Assembly (NCBI GenBank): GCA_049999725.1
Contig: JBNGIS010016839.1
Location: 1-30,758, forward strand
Reading direction: 5' to 3'
Source: Haplomitrium mnioides
Lineage: Eukaryota > Marchantiophyta > Haplomitriopsida > Calobryales
DNA length: 30,758 bases
Every line of letters begins with the position of its first letter. Within the stretch, counting starts at the first letter, position 1. The notes under the pieces are model-generated. The model did not search any database. It was not told where the DNA came from and worked only from the letters and a program-made list of their open reading frames with translations. Positions 1 to 10,362 of this stretch are shown here, one piece after another. A program made the translations under genes and the position numbers.

Positions 1-113
1 GGAAGTCCACGCCTTCCAAAAGTTCTACTTCTCCTGCATAACCCTTAAGCTTCTTCATACAAAGACAACCGCTTACAACTTTGTTTGTACACAGGTCTTA
101 AACTCTTTCGTAG
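1..113. repeat. Repeat module copy 1, left part (cut by LTR A)
   Basis: This AT-rich segment matches 5281-5392 closely, for example a shared GGAAGTCCA.GCCTTCCA.AAGTT block and a shared AAGCTTCTTCATACAAAGA block. The match breaks at 113 and resumes at 3274, so the module was continuous before LTR A inserted. No coding potential is visible. Its function is unknown; similar palindrome-rich sequence lies in introns of the methyltransferase gene, so it may be intronic. Confidence 0.75.
109..113. repeat. Target-site duplication of LTR A, left
   Basis: CGTAG, matched at 4 of 5 positions by CATAG at 3274-3278. The difference is CpG to CpA, as expected after deamination of methylated cytosine on the other strand. 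Confidence 0.7.
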
Positions 114-3100
114 TGTTGCAGCCCTCTTTGGAGTATTCCAAATCAAACTACGTTGATAATGTATTGAACCCATAGGGAGTAAGGCATTTCTGTGTTGTCT
201 TTATGATTTTCTGTCACTTTCAGTTTTTAGAGGCAAACTGAACCCAAAACCTCCTAGACCAGTCCTTCTTGGACCTGATCCAGTTTGATCACCCCTTTCA
301 CTCTCAACTTCTACAACGCCCAGCAGACCCCTGCCTGCTACTCGTTATCACCTACTAATTCTAGAATCTACTGCAGTATTTTTAGAACAGCCAAATTAAT
401 CTAGCGAATGCATCAACCAATAGACTTTAAGTTTAGGAAAAAGGATGTCTTCACACTTAAATTAGCATATGAAATTTAAATGCAGCCTCCACTCTGCCTA
501 CACACTCTTTGTTGTTACACTCTCATAGACCAACTCACCAGACTATTCAGAAGTCAAAAGGACAACAAAACCGGGATAAAGAAGCCACCCAGGTACTCCC
601 TTGACATGCCCTTCACAATATTTGACTTGTTTTTCACTCTTGATTACTGCACAGTTTGCTGATTCTTCATCCACAATCACATTCCACGTCTGATCTCATC
701 AAATGCTCTCACCAGTACTGCCACCAGTACTCAAGCAACAGGGGGCTCTTGAAAAGAAAAATCAAAACTTTATAGAATGAAGAGAATAAAATGATACATC
801 TGTGTCCATCCCTGAGGAAATGCAGCCAGCCTACTGGACTTATGCTTCCTCGCAACTAACTCTACCTAACAACTAACCACTGCTAGTAAGAAAAACTAAT
901 TCTTGTAATTACTACTAACACTAGCTTGTCTAATCACACAATTCTAACTATACTACTCTATCTATCTTGCTAAAGACAATCCATTTTACCACCCGCTCCT
1001 AAATCACGAGCCTCTTCGGTTTCTTAAAATGAACCAGAATTCCCTAGATCACTCTTTCAAACGTCTTCTCTTTAGACTTCTCCCCCTTAGAGCAAAACAA
1101 ACTAATTCTAACTCCCCTCATCATTAGAACAAAGACTCTAAATAGTTCCTATGAAGAAAATTAACCTTTCTCACTAACTTACTAACTTCCTTAACAACGT
1201 CTTCAACATACTTTGACTCACTGCCGTATTGACGACATATCAATCCTTCGATCGCTTGTTCCTCCCATTCTTCGCCTCGCTTGATATAGAGACTGTTCAC
1301 TCTTCCCCTTGTCACAAGCAATCCATCCTTTTGTTGTAAGAACGTCGAATAACTCTCTCAAGAAATTGTTCCTATAAGAACAATGCAGAATGTACTCATT
1401 CGAATCAGAACTCCTTTGTCGCAGAGCTCAATCATTCGCAAATCTCCTCTTCTCCAACTCGATTCCTTCACATCACATGACAATTTACATTGACAATCAA
1501 TCTCTCGTTAGAAAAACTCTTCCTCACAACCAGTCGATGATCAGCCAAAGAATGCCACGCAAGGATCTTCCTATGCTCCAACCCGATTCCTCCCTTCACA
1601 GAAATATCCGGAAAGATCGATTCGAACTTTTGAAATTGTCTGATTCAAACTTTCTGATCTCCCCGTCACTCCGTATCTGCTACATATCGTCTCTTCGGCA
1701 AATTCCTTCATAGCTCTCTACATCGGATCCCCCTTAGACAGACTCCCCATGTCGGATTGCAAATCGGATCCATATTAAGTAGTCTTCTCCACTTCGTAAA
1801 GTCAATCGTAACTATTTAAACAGGTCCTCCCCACTTCGTAAAGTCAATCGAAACCATTTAAACTAGTCCTCCTCACTTAGGAGAGTTCGGTTCCGATGCA
1901 ATCTTTGTAACTTTGAACACTCGATATAAGAACTATTCGTAAATGACAGACTCGTTGTAATAGCGTAACAATGGAACCACGGACTCTTCGGATTCCTGAA
2001 TCTCGGCGATCAAATCCTCCACTTCACTTCTTCTGATTTGTTCCAATCCGCAGATACCATCACCAAATCATCGCTCCTTCACTGCTACTCCAATCCATAC
2101 AATTTCTCCTTCATCAATCGATTCCTCTTCTTGATGAACTTCACAGCTCAACTCCTCCTACTCGGATTTTCACTTCGTAAGTGCTTCCTTGTTCTCAGCT
2201 AAGCGATCCACCCCAGATTTCTTCCCCGCAAAGGCCGATTTCTTCTTCAAAATAGGAACGCTTTCTTTGCAAGAGGAAATCCTCACATGTGAACCCTATC
2301 ATAGGAACATTCTTTATCCGCGCATTCTGCTTCACATCTTATCTTGTAGAGGTCCTCTTTATCATAGCAAATCTTTGATGGCGATGTTCATTGGAAAGCT
2401 TCCTCCAAAATGTATCTTCGTCGGAAGGACCTTCCAAAGAGCTCCGCACAGCATAGATGTTTATGCAGAAATCTCCACTGCAACTAATTAATCACTTTTG
2501 CATCAATCGCAAACTCGATCGTGCTAACAATTCAGCTTATCACATACACATATAAGAACCAATTTGTTATCAACAATTTTTTCATGTAATCATTCGACGT
2601 TCATCAGATTCACAGAACCAAGCGGATCAATTCCTTACCTCCGCCTCGTAACATTCCCAAACTGTTTAAATGACAACTTCTTATTTATCCTATAAGCAAT
2701 CTCCCCTAAATCTACATCAGTATATAATGTATACACTCCCTTCTTCTTTCGAGAGGCATCCCGTTATAGGGAATAAGGCCACCGCGTATTACTTCTGCCA
2801 CTGGACGGATCTAGTCCAAGGCACAGGGCAAACTGTCCTTCAACTCTCAAAATCGGATACTAAGGGCTAGATTAGAATAACTTAGAGTAGTTTAGAGGCC
2901 GACCGGCCTTCGACACCTAGAATAGTTTTAACATTTCTTCCTTTTTATTTATTTACTTTCAATAATTCAAATAGCTTCCTATGACTACTCTATTATAGCC
3001 TAATACTCTATTTTAATAAAAATAAATAAATAAATAGAATTCACTACCAAACTACAAAGGCTCTTACCTGACCCTATCCTTGTCACTTCCCCTACATTAG

Positions 3101-3273
3101 AACAAAGTTATCATACAAAAAAACAAAACAAACAAAAAAAAACACAACAATCCTCTTGACAGGATTGGATTACTCCCTTCCTCAGCCCCATCACCTTTTT
3201 AAGCCATCTTTAGTCACACTTCAGCTATCTTTAGATCATTTTCCATTTCTTACCCCTAAAGTGCACTCTCACA
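114..3273 (-). mobile_element. Solo LTR (copy A) of the long-LTR gypsy-like family
   Basis: On the minus strand the 3160-bp segment starts TGTGAGAG and ends GGGCTGCAACA, giving canonical TG...CA ends. It lies between CGTAG (109-113) and CATAG (3274-3278), a 5-bp TSD with one G-to-A change. The uninterrupted module at 5281-6165 shows the empty site. Homology to LTRs B, C and D is visible as the CTAAGTGG...ACGAAGTGG block near 1780-1880, the block near 2755-2870 that matches 21890-22010 in D, and the terminal ACTCCAAA block near 133-140. There is no gag or pol inside, so it is a solo LTR left by LTR-LTR recombination. Short ORFs within it are not conserved in the other copies and are not genes. 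Confidence 0.8.
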
Positions 3274-3278
3274 CATAG
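3274..3278. repeat. Target-site duplication of LTR A, right
   Basis: CATAG, the partner of CGTAG at 109-113. The sequence that follows, ATCTTGAGACCTTTG, picks up the module exactly where it stopped at 113, as judged from the uninterrupted copy near 5394-5410. Confidence 0.7.
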
Positions 3279-4048
3279 ATCTTGAGACCTTTGTTTAGTT
3301 GAATCAAGTCTAAAACTTGAACACGTTTCTTGTTTACAATCTTAATGCAATCTTCTAAGCTACTACCTTTTTTATTCAAAACTATGATGCGTTTCTGTAA
3401 ATGCTTCGTTGAACTATGAAATATTTTTAATTGATGGAATCTTTTTGAAAGCCTACATTCACTTTTGGTTGCATGGATTTTCAATTTAATTTGAAAGCTT
3501 CCTTTCTTCTTGACGTTTTAATTAAAGCTCCTAAATCGATGCAATGTTTCTTTTTGTTTGTTTTTTTTTTACCATTGCAAACTCATTCCCTTGACTTCTA
3601 GTCCCCTTAGGCTTTTTCTTTGTGTTTTGTAATATTTTTCCAACAAAAAAGTTTGAAAAGCACCATGTCTATGCGCGGCTCAAGTTTGTGCAATCAAACA
3701 TATTTCAAAATAGTTTCTTGTAACATGTATTTAAAATTTTGGGCTTAGAATTGTAATCAATGATAAATGCAATTTTTTGATGAAAACTTATCGTAATTTT
3801 TATGATTTTAAGCAAATTCGAGTTTTCCAATGTTTTCATAAAAACTAGTAATATTGATTGATTTTACATAACAAAATTGACTTTCGCTTTATTATGCTTT
3901 CTTAAACGACCAAAAACAAACCCCAAAAACTCATGTACTTTTTGTTTTTTTAAAATTAACCTCGCTTTTTTATGTTTTTTGATATGAAAAATCACAATTT
4001 TTCCAAAAAAAAGAGTTCTTGTTCTGAGTAGCCTATTCTTGGTTCAAA
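3279..4048. repeat. Repeat module copy 1, right part
   Basis: This segment aligns along its whole length with 5395-6165. Shared blocks include the GAATCAAGTCTAAAACTTG block, TTTGTGCAATCAAACATATTTC, and the final GGTTCAAAGT just before the copies diverge. It is T-rich and non-coding. Minus-strand short ORFs in the two copies do not encode the same peptide, which argues against a gene. An intron or leader is the simplest reading. Confidence 0.75.
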
Positions 4049-4575
4049 GTAGTGGTTGTTAATACTCGATACAAGCATAAATTTGGCAATCTATGTGAGA
4101 TAAAAGCTAGAATGTTTATTTGTGTTGTTGCATCTTTGGATCCAAAATGCAGACCATTTTGGGTTGCCAAAGTTCTCAAAGTTTTGTCATTTGATAAGGA
4201 TAATTCTCTAAACCTGAAACAAGTACGAATTTGATGGTTTGCTTGTTTGCTTGAAGATGCATTTTTTGGACAATACTTCTTAGAAAAATAGCAGCAACAA
4301 AAAGAAAACGCAAATCCAAGTTACATATTGCTGTACTTGATGTGACACAAATCACAATTTTCCCTTTTGATTTTCTTCTTACTCAAAAAAACCAATTGAG
4401 GAAAACCACTCTAGTTACCATTAAAGCAAATCTATTTGAGTACAAAAGACAAAACTCAATCAATCCTGAAAGGTTTCAAAGATATTCAATCACTATCATT
4501 AACACTAAGACAGATCAAGCAAACCTTGATGAATCTTTCGAAGCTGAATCCAAAGAAGTCGAGACAAGTGACTAA
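4046..4575 (+). pseudogene. Unrecognised ORF remnant with DPKCRPFWVAKV segment
   Basis: I do not recognise this gene. Reading continuously from about 4046, the frame gives a segment containing DPKCRPFWVAKVLKVLSFD, a TGA at 4232-4234, then WFACLLEDAFFGQYFLEK followed by TAG. After a frame change, a 77-codon stretch ends at a TAA/TGA-type stop at 4573-4575 with an acidic tail (ESKEVETSD). The two halves look like one protein of about 175 residues broken by stops and one frameshift. The aromatic FWVAKV pattern followed by a WF...D.F.GQY pattern vaguely resembles BAH- or Tudor-like barrels, but that is only an impression. It directly follows repeat module copy 1, just as methyltransferase copy X follows module copy 2. 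It could also be an exon of the same larger locus. Confidence 0.4.
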
Positions 4576-5280
4576 AGTCATTTAAGAATTTTGTTCTGTA
4601 TTTTGTATTTTCAAGTATATTGTAATTTAAGATTATTATTTTAAAAAATACATGAGAATCTTTTAAGACAACTTGTTGAATTTATTTGCCACCTTGAACT
4701 TTTTATTGTAAATCATTCCAAGTTGAATATTATTATGTGTAAATAAAACTTAAATCTTTAGTTAATATTTTCATTTGCTTTGTAAAAATATTTTCTTCTT
4801 CAAAATATAGTATGTTGTTTCCAACTTTATTATTTCTAAAAGAGTTTAAGGTTATTGTCTCGCTGAATCATTTGCCCAAATTACTTAATTTTTGTTTTCC
4901 TTTTAGAACTTTGATGTATAACTTAAAACCTTTAGCGTGGTTTGACTCAAATGTAGAGCTTTGTACCCATTTTACTTTTAGATTCTGAATAATAAATCAA
5001 AATCTTTTGTGTGTATTAAGTTTTTTGCAAAAAATAGAACGTGTATAGTTTGTATTCTTGGTTGTAGAAGTGTCAACTTTATGCGTGCATAGACTTTGAT
5101 TTGCAAGTTGAAACGTTGTGTATAGAAAAACTCTTCTACGAAACTTAAAACCTAGGTTCTTGTCACACTTTGATGTGGAGTGTTCAGATTGTGAGTTCAG
5201 ATTCCTATACGCGTATAGACCTTGGGGTGGAGTGTTCACATGTTGAGCTTGGATTCTTATGCACAAATAGACTTTGGGGT
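4576..5280. other. AT-rich non-coding spacer
   Basis: No conserved ORF is visible here. The sequence is strongly AT-rich up to about 5030. From about 5080 to 5300 there are loose units of the palindrome-type repeat (ATGCGTGCATAGACTTTG, ACGCGTATAGACCTTGGGGTGG, GCACAAATAGACTTTGGGGTGG). These resemble the arrays found in the methyltransferase introns, so this may be intronic sequence of the same element. Confidence 0.5.
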
Positions 5281-6165
5281 GGAAGTCCAAGCCTTCCACA
5301 AGTTCTACTTCTCATATATAACCCTCAAGCTTCTTCATACAAAGATTACTAATTACAACTTTTTTTTTACACAAGTCATAGACTCTTTTATAAATCTTGA
5401 GACCTTTGCTTGGTTGAATCAAGTCTAAAACTTGGAGATGTTTCTTGTTTACACTCTTAATTCAATCTTCCTAACTATTGTCTTTCTAATTCTGAACTAT
5501 GATACGTTTGTGTATATGCTTTGTTGAATTATGAAATATTTTTAAATTTTGAAACATTTTTTAAAACCCACGTTAACTTTTGCATGCATGGATTTTTCAA
5601 CTACAAGTGAAAGCTTCTTTCTTACTTGAACTTTAAAATAAAGCTCCTAAATCCATGCAATTTTTTTTTCTATGTTTTTGTGTGTATCATTGCAAACTCA
5701 ATCCCTCTTCTAGTCTGTTTGGGCTTTTTCTTTATGTTTTGTAACTTTTTTCCAAAAAAAAAGTTTGAAAGAGCATAATGTCTATGCACGCTTAGAGTTT
5801 GTGCAATCAAACATATTTCAAAATAGTTTCTTGTGATGTGTATTTCAATTTTTAGGCTTATAATTGTAATCAATGATAAATGCAATTTTTTGGTGAAAAC
5901 TTACCACAGTTTGTATACTTTTCATCAAATTTGAGTTTTCTAATATTTTTATAAAAACTAATAATATTGATTGATTTTGCATAACAAAATTGACTCTCAC
6001 TCTATTATGCCTTTTGAAACAGCCAAAAAAAAACTCTCAAAAACTCATGTACTTTTTGTTTTTACAAAATAACCTTGTTTTTAATGTTTTTGAGCTAAAA
6101 AATCACAAATTTTCTCCAAAAAAAAGGTTCTTGTTTTGAGTAGCTTGTTCTTGGTTCAAAGTGTT
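5281..6165. repeat. Repeat module copy 2 (uninterrupted)
   Basis: This 0.88-kb AT-rich segment is homologous to 1-113 joined to 3279-4048. It shows the pre-insertion sequence of the LTR A target. It ends at GGTTCAAAGT, followed by GTTAG and the first methyltransferase exon preserved in copy X. Because the homology stops exactly where coding homology begins, it behaves like intron or leader sequence with an acceptor near 6169-6171. Confidence 0.75.
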
Positions 6166-7302
6166 AGCTATTCTTTCTCCTCTTCATTGGATGGGAGTTG
6201 TGAAAAGGAGCTTGGGCCTCAATGTCAAGAGGAACATGTATCAAGAACAAGGTGGTCATATTAGAAAAGAAAGAGAACATTATAGAAGAGAGAACAAGCA
6301 GATTCTTAGAGTATTCTTTAGGAAGATAAAAACAAAATAGAACAGTTAAAAATCCAAAGATGTGTAGTGTATGTAGAGACCATCATCTTCTATCAAGAGA
6401 ATTTTAATCTCCCAAAGCTTGAGATGGAGAACTAGGAGCATTTTCACATCAAGTGCATGAAGGAGAACTTCATGGAGCTTTTGGCTCACTACCTACTTAC
6501 CAATAAGTATACGCACACTTTTGTCATTCTTGTTATGGATCCAAAGTGCAGATTAAAGGACAAGTTAGAGTTTGACATCAAGAATCCTTACAAGTACAAA
6601 TACAAAAGTGTAATGGGAAATCATAGCGTTGCTACAAGGCAGCTATTGATCTCCAAATACAAAGTGAAAAATCAAATTTTGTTACTTTGCAACTATTGTG
6701 TGGACATAAGGTTCACACCAACTAAAGTGTATATTTTTGTTACTAATGACAACTACAACAAGAAGTATTGGCTTGAGATGATCTTGATTTAGAAGTTCAA
6801 ATATTGGCATCAATGTTTTGTTGAGAGTGAAATGGTCTCATCTCATAAATTGAGACAAGAGCTTGTATTGAAGACTTTGGAAATCAAACCAAAGTAAACT
6901 CTTGAGAGGACTATCACTTCTCTAGACAACTGGTTTCAATTTGTATTTTGCAGCATGGAGTTGTGGATGTTATAGCAAGAAATGTTTAGTATATGGGTGA
7001 AGAACCTTGTGAAAACCCAGAGGTTGTTTTGAATAGAAGACATGAAGATAATGCCTTGGAGATTTTTTCAAAGTTCTCTCAATTAAGTTAAGATTTCAAT
7101 TTTGAATAGAGTTGAGGTAAGAGAGATCATCAATAATAAAATATCTCAAGAGCTAGAGACACACAAAATTTTGGTAGTTATAGTGAAGTCGCTTTGTTTG
7201 GAAATATGCTGCCAAATTTGAGAGGAGGGTCATATGAAATATCCCATCTACACGAAGGAGTCGATGATGTCCTTCTACTACTTGTCATTCAAGAAACCTT
7301 TG

Positions 7303-7890
7303 GTAAGTTGTTTGTTTCAATTGAATCAAGTTAATTGTTTGACTTCATTTCAATAGGTTGAATGATTACTTGCCAATCCTTGACGTAAAGAGATACAAGT
7401 CTATGAATATATGGACTCCATAGTATATGCTCGCATTGGCTTTTGAGTCCATGGGTTTATGAACTCGCAAGTTGATGCTTGCATGGACTTATGAGTCTAT
7501 GTATACAAGGACCGGCAAAGTCAATATGTGCATGGGCTTAAGAGTCCATGCATTTATAAACTCACAAGCCTATGTGTGCATGAACTTGCAAGTCGAAGCG
7601 CATATGAACTTATGAGTTCCTATATATACAGAATTGTGAGTCCATGTGTTCATCGACTATAGAGTCCATATGCGCATGGACTTACATGTCTCTGCATGCA
7701 TGGACTTGTAAGTCTATGTCCATTTAAAAACCAATGTCAAGAGTCTTCATCTTACTCTCTTTTATGCTAATAATTTGCATTCATTACTAATGAAAAAAAA
7801 AAGACCAAGGTTGTTGATGAGGCATATGATTAGCAAGACCAAGCTCCAACCTAGGTCTTGTATCCTCAAACATTTGTCTTCAATTTCTAG
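7303..7890 (+). other. Intron 2 of methyltransferase copy X
   Basis: The donor is G|GTAAGTTG after AAACCTTTG and the acceptor is TTTCTAG|AAGG. Copy Y has the corresponding intron at 22741-23225. The intron holds the palindromic minisatellite at 7398-7728 and no ORF. Confidence 0.65.
7398..7728. repeat. Palindromic minisatellite array in intron 2 of copy X
   Basis: About ten degenerate units of roughly 25-35 bp are built on GACTT.TAAGTC.ATG.GCGCATG. Clear units include GTCCATATGCGCATGGACTT and GCATGCATGGACTTGTAAGT. Each unit is nearly its own reverse complement. The same unit occurs at 22862-23115 and 24812-25026, also within introns. Confidence 0.7.
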
Positions 7891-8834
7891 AAGGTAAAAG
7901 AGTGGAAAATTAGATAGCAAAGTAGGGTTCTAGGTTCTATTACTAAAGGAATGTTGGATATGAAGGAGGAAAATTTGTTGTCATTTTATTGACAAACTCA
8001 ATATGATGTACTACAAAACCCAGAAAAAGAGTCTAATACACAACAATTAAAGGGGTTGATCAAACCCCATGATTTTACATTAGCAATTGCAGTCATGCCC
8101 TACGATTTTAACCCTAAGGAATGCAAACATGATGGCTTAGAACCTTTTTCAAAGGATGATTTTTTGATATTGTATCATTCATCGCGGTTATTACAACATC
8201 AAATGTTTTTGTCTTTTGCTAGTAATATTGATTCTTTTCAGCAACTCCACATAGTGAGTGTAAACCCTTTTAGAGATTTGTTGTGCAATTGATCAACGAT
8301 GTACGGTAGTGATGAAACAGTGATCTATCGCAAACTGTCCAACAGGAAGAAGGCTGAGCCAGAAGGGCAAAATGGCGCCGATCCGGTTGGGAGAAACGAG
8401 GGGTATGCCAAAAAGACGATCTATCGGTGAATCGGGTAGCAAGATGAGGGCGGCAGGAAAATCAAGCGAACGCCAGTGCGACCGACGGAGGAGAAAGTGG
8501 CGCCGAAAGGGTGACTCTTTGCAGCTTCGACATGACCAAAGGAGAAAGTTCGACAGGGTGCGGTCGGCGTCCGAAAGTTCAAAAGGGGCGAACGGTCCCA
8601 AAGGGCCTTGTAGTTCTTATATTGAGCTTTCAGAAATGTTCACAAAGAGAGCCTCGAGCGCGCACATAGTTCTTACTTCGAAGGTACAATGAAACAGTGA
8701 CATCGGCACAAGTTCTTATTCGGCGAGCAAAGTAAGTCCGCAGCGGCTCTTCGAATGACGTGGCGAGCGCAGGGAGTCCGCGAAGGGTTTCGGAAACGTG
8801 GCGCACTAAGAAGCTTGGTAGGGTTTCCGATGGT

Positions 8835-9200
8835 CAACTTCGGAAGAAGGGTCCGCGCGACGGTCCGCCTACCCCTTTGCGGGGCGGCGTCAGACGGCGG
8901 CCTTCGGACGACGTGGCGCCCTGGAAACCACGCAAGGGGGTTCCGTGGGTCAACCTTGGAAGGAAGTCAGCCGACGGTTCGCCTACCTCTTTGCGGAGTG
9001 GTGTCGGATGGCGCCCTTCGGAGGACGTGGTGACTCTAGGGACCCCGAAGCAACTCATGGGACACGCGGCAGTAGGAGAAGAGCTCATCGGACCTCAAGC
9101 AACGAGCAGGTCAACTAAGGAAGGAAGGTCAACGCAATGGTCAGCCTACCCCCTTGCAGGGCACCGTTGGACGGCGGTGCAGCGGATGACGTGGCGCGCA
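8835..9200 (+). repeat. Tandem GC-rich subrepeats in LTR B
   Basis: Three degenerate units (near 8835-8925, 8955-9035 and 9115-9195) share CGCCTACC.CTTTGCGG and a GACGG.G..CTTCGGA.GACGTGG block. ACGTGG-type cores recur near 8757, 8908, 9023 and 9187. ACGTGGC is the core recognised by plant G-box/ABRE bZIP factors, so a role as U3 enhancer repeats is plausible but untested. Confidence 0.6.
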
Positions 9201-10232
9201 GAGAACAAATTGGGATCTACGGAGGAATCTTTGATGATTCCGTAGGCTGGGTTCCACGGAGCGCTTTTGAACCTTGTTCCAAATGACCTTTCAGACTTGG
9301 CTCCGCGAGAATCTGCGGAATCTCTCCCCACAAGATTCCTTGGACTCCCCGTAAGATTACTGTTGTACTTGTCTTTCTCGATCAACTAAAGGGACACGCG
9401 ACTCGATTTTCTTTCTCGCTGTAACTGGATTACCTAACGAAGGAGCCACGCGTCACATTCTCCCACCCTGGGCTCAACGGATTGGGCTCGGGGGATTAGA
9501 GCTTGTGGGAGGTATACATCGTTGGCATTTGAATCCTTTCGGGTTGATGCATGAGCAATTGTGGGGCGCGACAGCGATAGCAAGACAAGGGAATCGCGCA
9601 TGGTAAGGCAGGGGTGAGGATTCAATGAGGAGCTACGTGAAACGGGGGTACTAGCTCCAAGGGGCTAGGGGGATTTGGAGGTGGATTAGAGGGGCACCGA
9701 GGATCGTAGAATGAGGAGCTCTGGACGATCCAGGTGAACTCGTCTTTGCAGGTGGACCAAAGCTGAGGGGGACTGATACGATAGCTCGAAGGGATCATGA
9801 CTTGCCAAGAACTAAGGAGAGGCTGCCAAGTAAGGAGCTTGGAGTCGTCTCAGCATTTCCTTGTGCAAGTGCATCATCCTAGAGTGTTCGAAATACACTC
9901 TGGTGTGATTCTTCAAGTGGAGCTAAGAGGAGGGGGCTACGTTAGTGCCTGCGTACTGCGCAGGATGACTCGTCGAGGCTTGGGGGTGGAGTGAGCTACA
10001 TGTAGCTGGGAAAGCTGTCTTCCAAAGGTGGAAGTCAAAGAAACTCTCTTCCTAGCCTGAGGAAGTAAAAGCAAGGCTTCTCGCGAGGGAAGTTAAAAAA
10101 CTATTTGAAGAGAGGGGTGTGTGGGTGGTTGCTGGGCTGCAGGTTGTAAGGCAGTAAGGATTCAGAAGGGAGGAACAAATTGGTAGAAATCTAGAAGGCC
10201 TTCAAAGACTCTGTTTTCTCTTGCATATATTG

Positions 10233-10239
10233 TATAAAT
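10233..10239 (+). promoter_or_regulatory. TATA box candidate of LTR B
   Basis: TATAAAT sits in GCATATATTGTATAAATC. The same hexamer context is conserved in LTR C at 16998-17004, about 620 bp before the LTR end. That places U3 at about 3 kb and R-U5 at about 0.6 kb. Confidence 0.45.
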
Positions 10240-10258
10240 CGTTTGTCCATATATGTGT

Positions 10259-10362
10259 AGTTAGCTTTGTATTTTGCATTGAAGTTTAGTAGGTTCATTA
10301 GATTANNNNNNNNNNAGTTAGCTTTGTATTTTGCATTGAAGTTTAGTAGGTTCATTAGATTA
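10259..10362. other. Assembly gap (10 N) flanked by an exact 47-bp duplication
   Basis: 10259-10305 and 10316-10362 are identical over 47 bp (AGTTAGCTTTG...TTAGATTA), separated by ten Ns. LTR C has this sequence once (17027-17073). The simplest explanation is that two contig ends overlap by 47 bp and were scaffolded without merging. Confidence 0.85.

Larger units (their letters stand above)
6172..8294 (+). pseudogene. Beta-class amino-methyltransferase-like gene, copy X (fragment)
   Basis: Copy X is homologous to the minus-strand gene at 17623-25433 (copy Y). Exon 2 runs in one frame from about 6172 to past 6790, interrupted by stops that are mostly TAG where a Gln is expected. It includes NKYTHTF, DPKCRLKD, EFDIKNP and TRQLLISKY blocks shared with Y. 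Exon 2 ends at CCTTTG|GTAAG (donor 7303) and exon 3 starts after TTTCTAG (7891); both junctions match those of copy Y. Exon 3 carries the motif IV region as VMPYDFNPKEC (8092 onward); Y has DIPYDYNLKEC, so X has lost the acidic residue. Homology continues to 8294, where the gene is cut by truncated LTR B. The N-terminal exon and the motif I exon are missing. It is non-functional. Family assignment rests mainly on copy Y. Confidence 0.7.

Noticed and set aside
3269-3484. 71-codon minus-strand ORF and the 71-codon ORF at 5670-5885
   Set aside because: They lie in the two repeat modules but do not encode matching peptides at matching positions, so they are chance ORFs.
5170-5428. Small plus-strand ORFs rich in Tyr/Asp
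   Set aside because: They arise from the palindrome-type repeats and are not shared with other copies.
7398-7728. CRISPR array
   Set aside because: The units are degenerate near-palindromes in tandem without regular unique spacers, in a plant intron.
8760-9245. 161-codon plus-strand ORF (and overlapping ORFs at 8755-9033 and 8834-9088)
   Set aside because: They lie in GC-rich LTR subrepeats. The matching region of LTR C is frameshifted relative to it, and no domain is recognisable.
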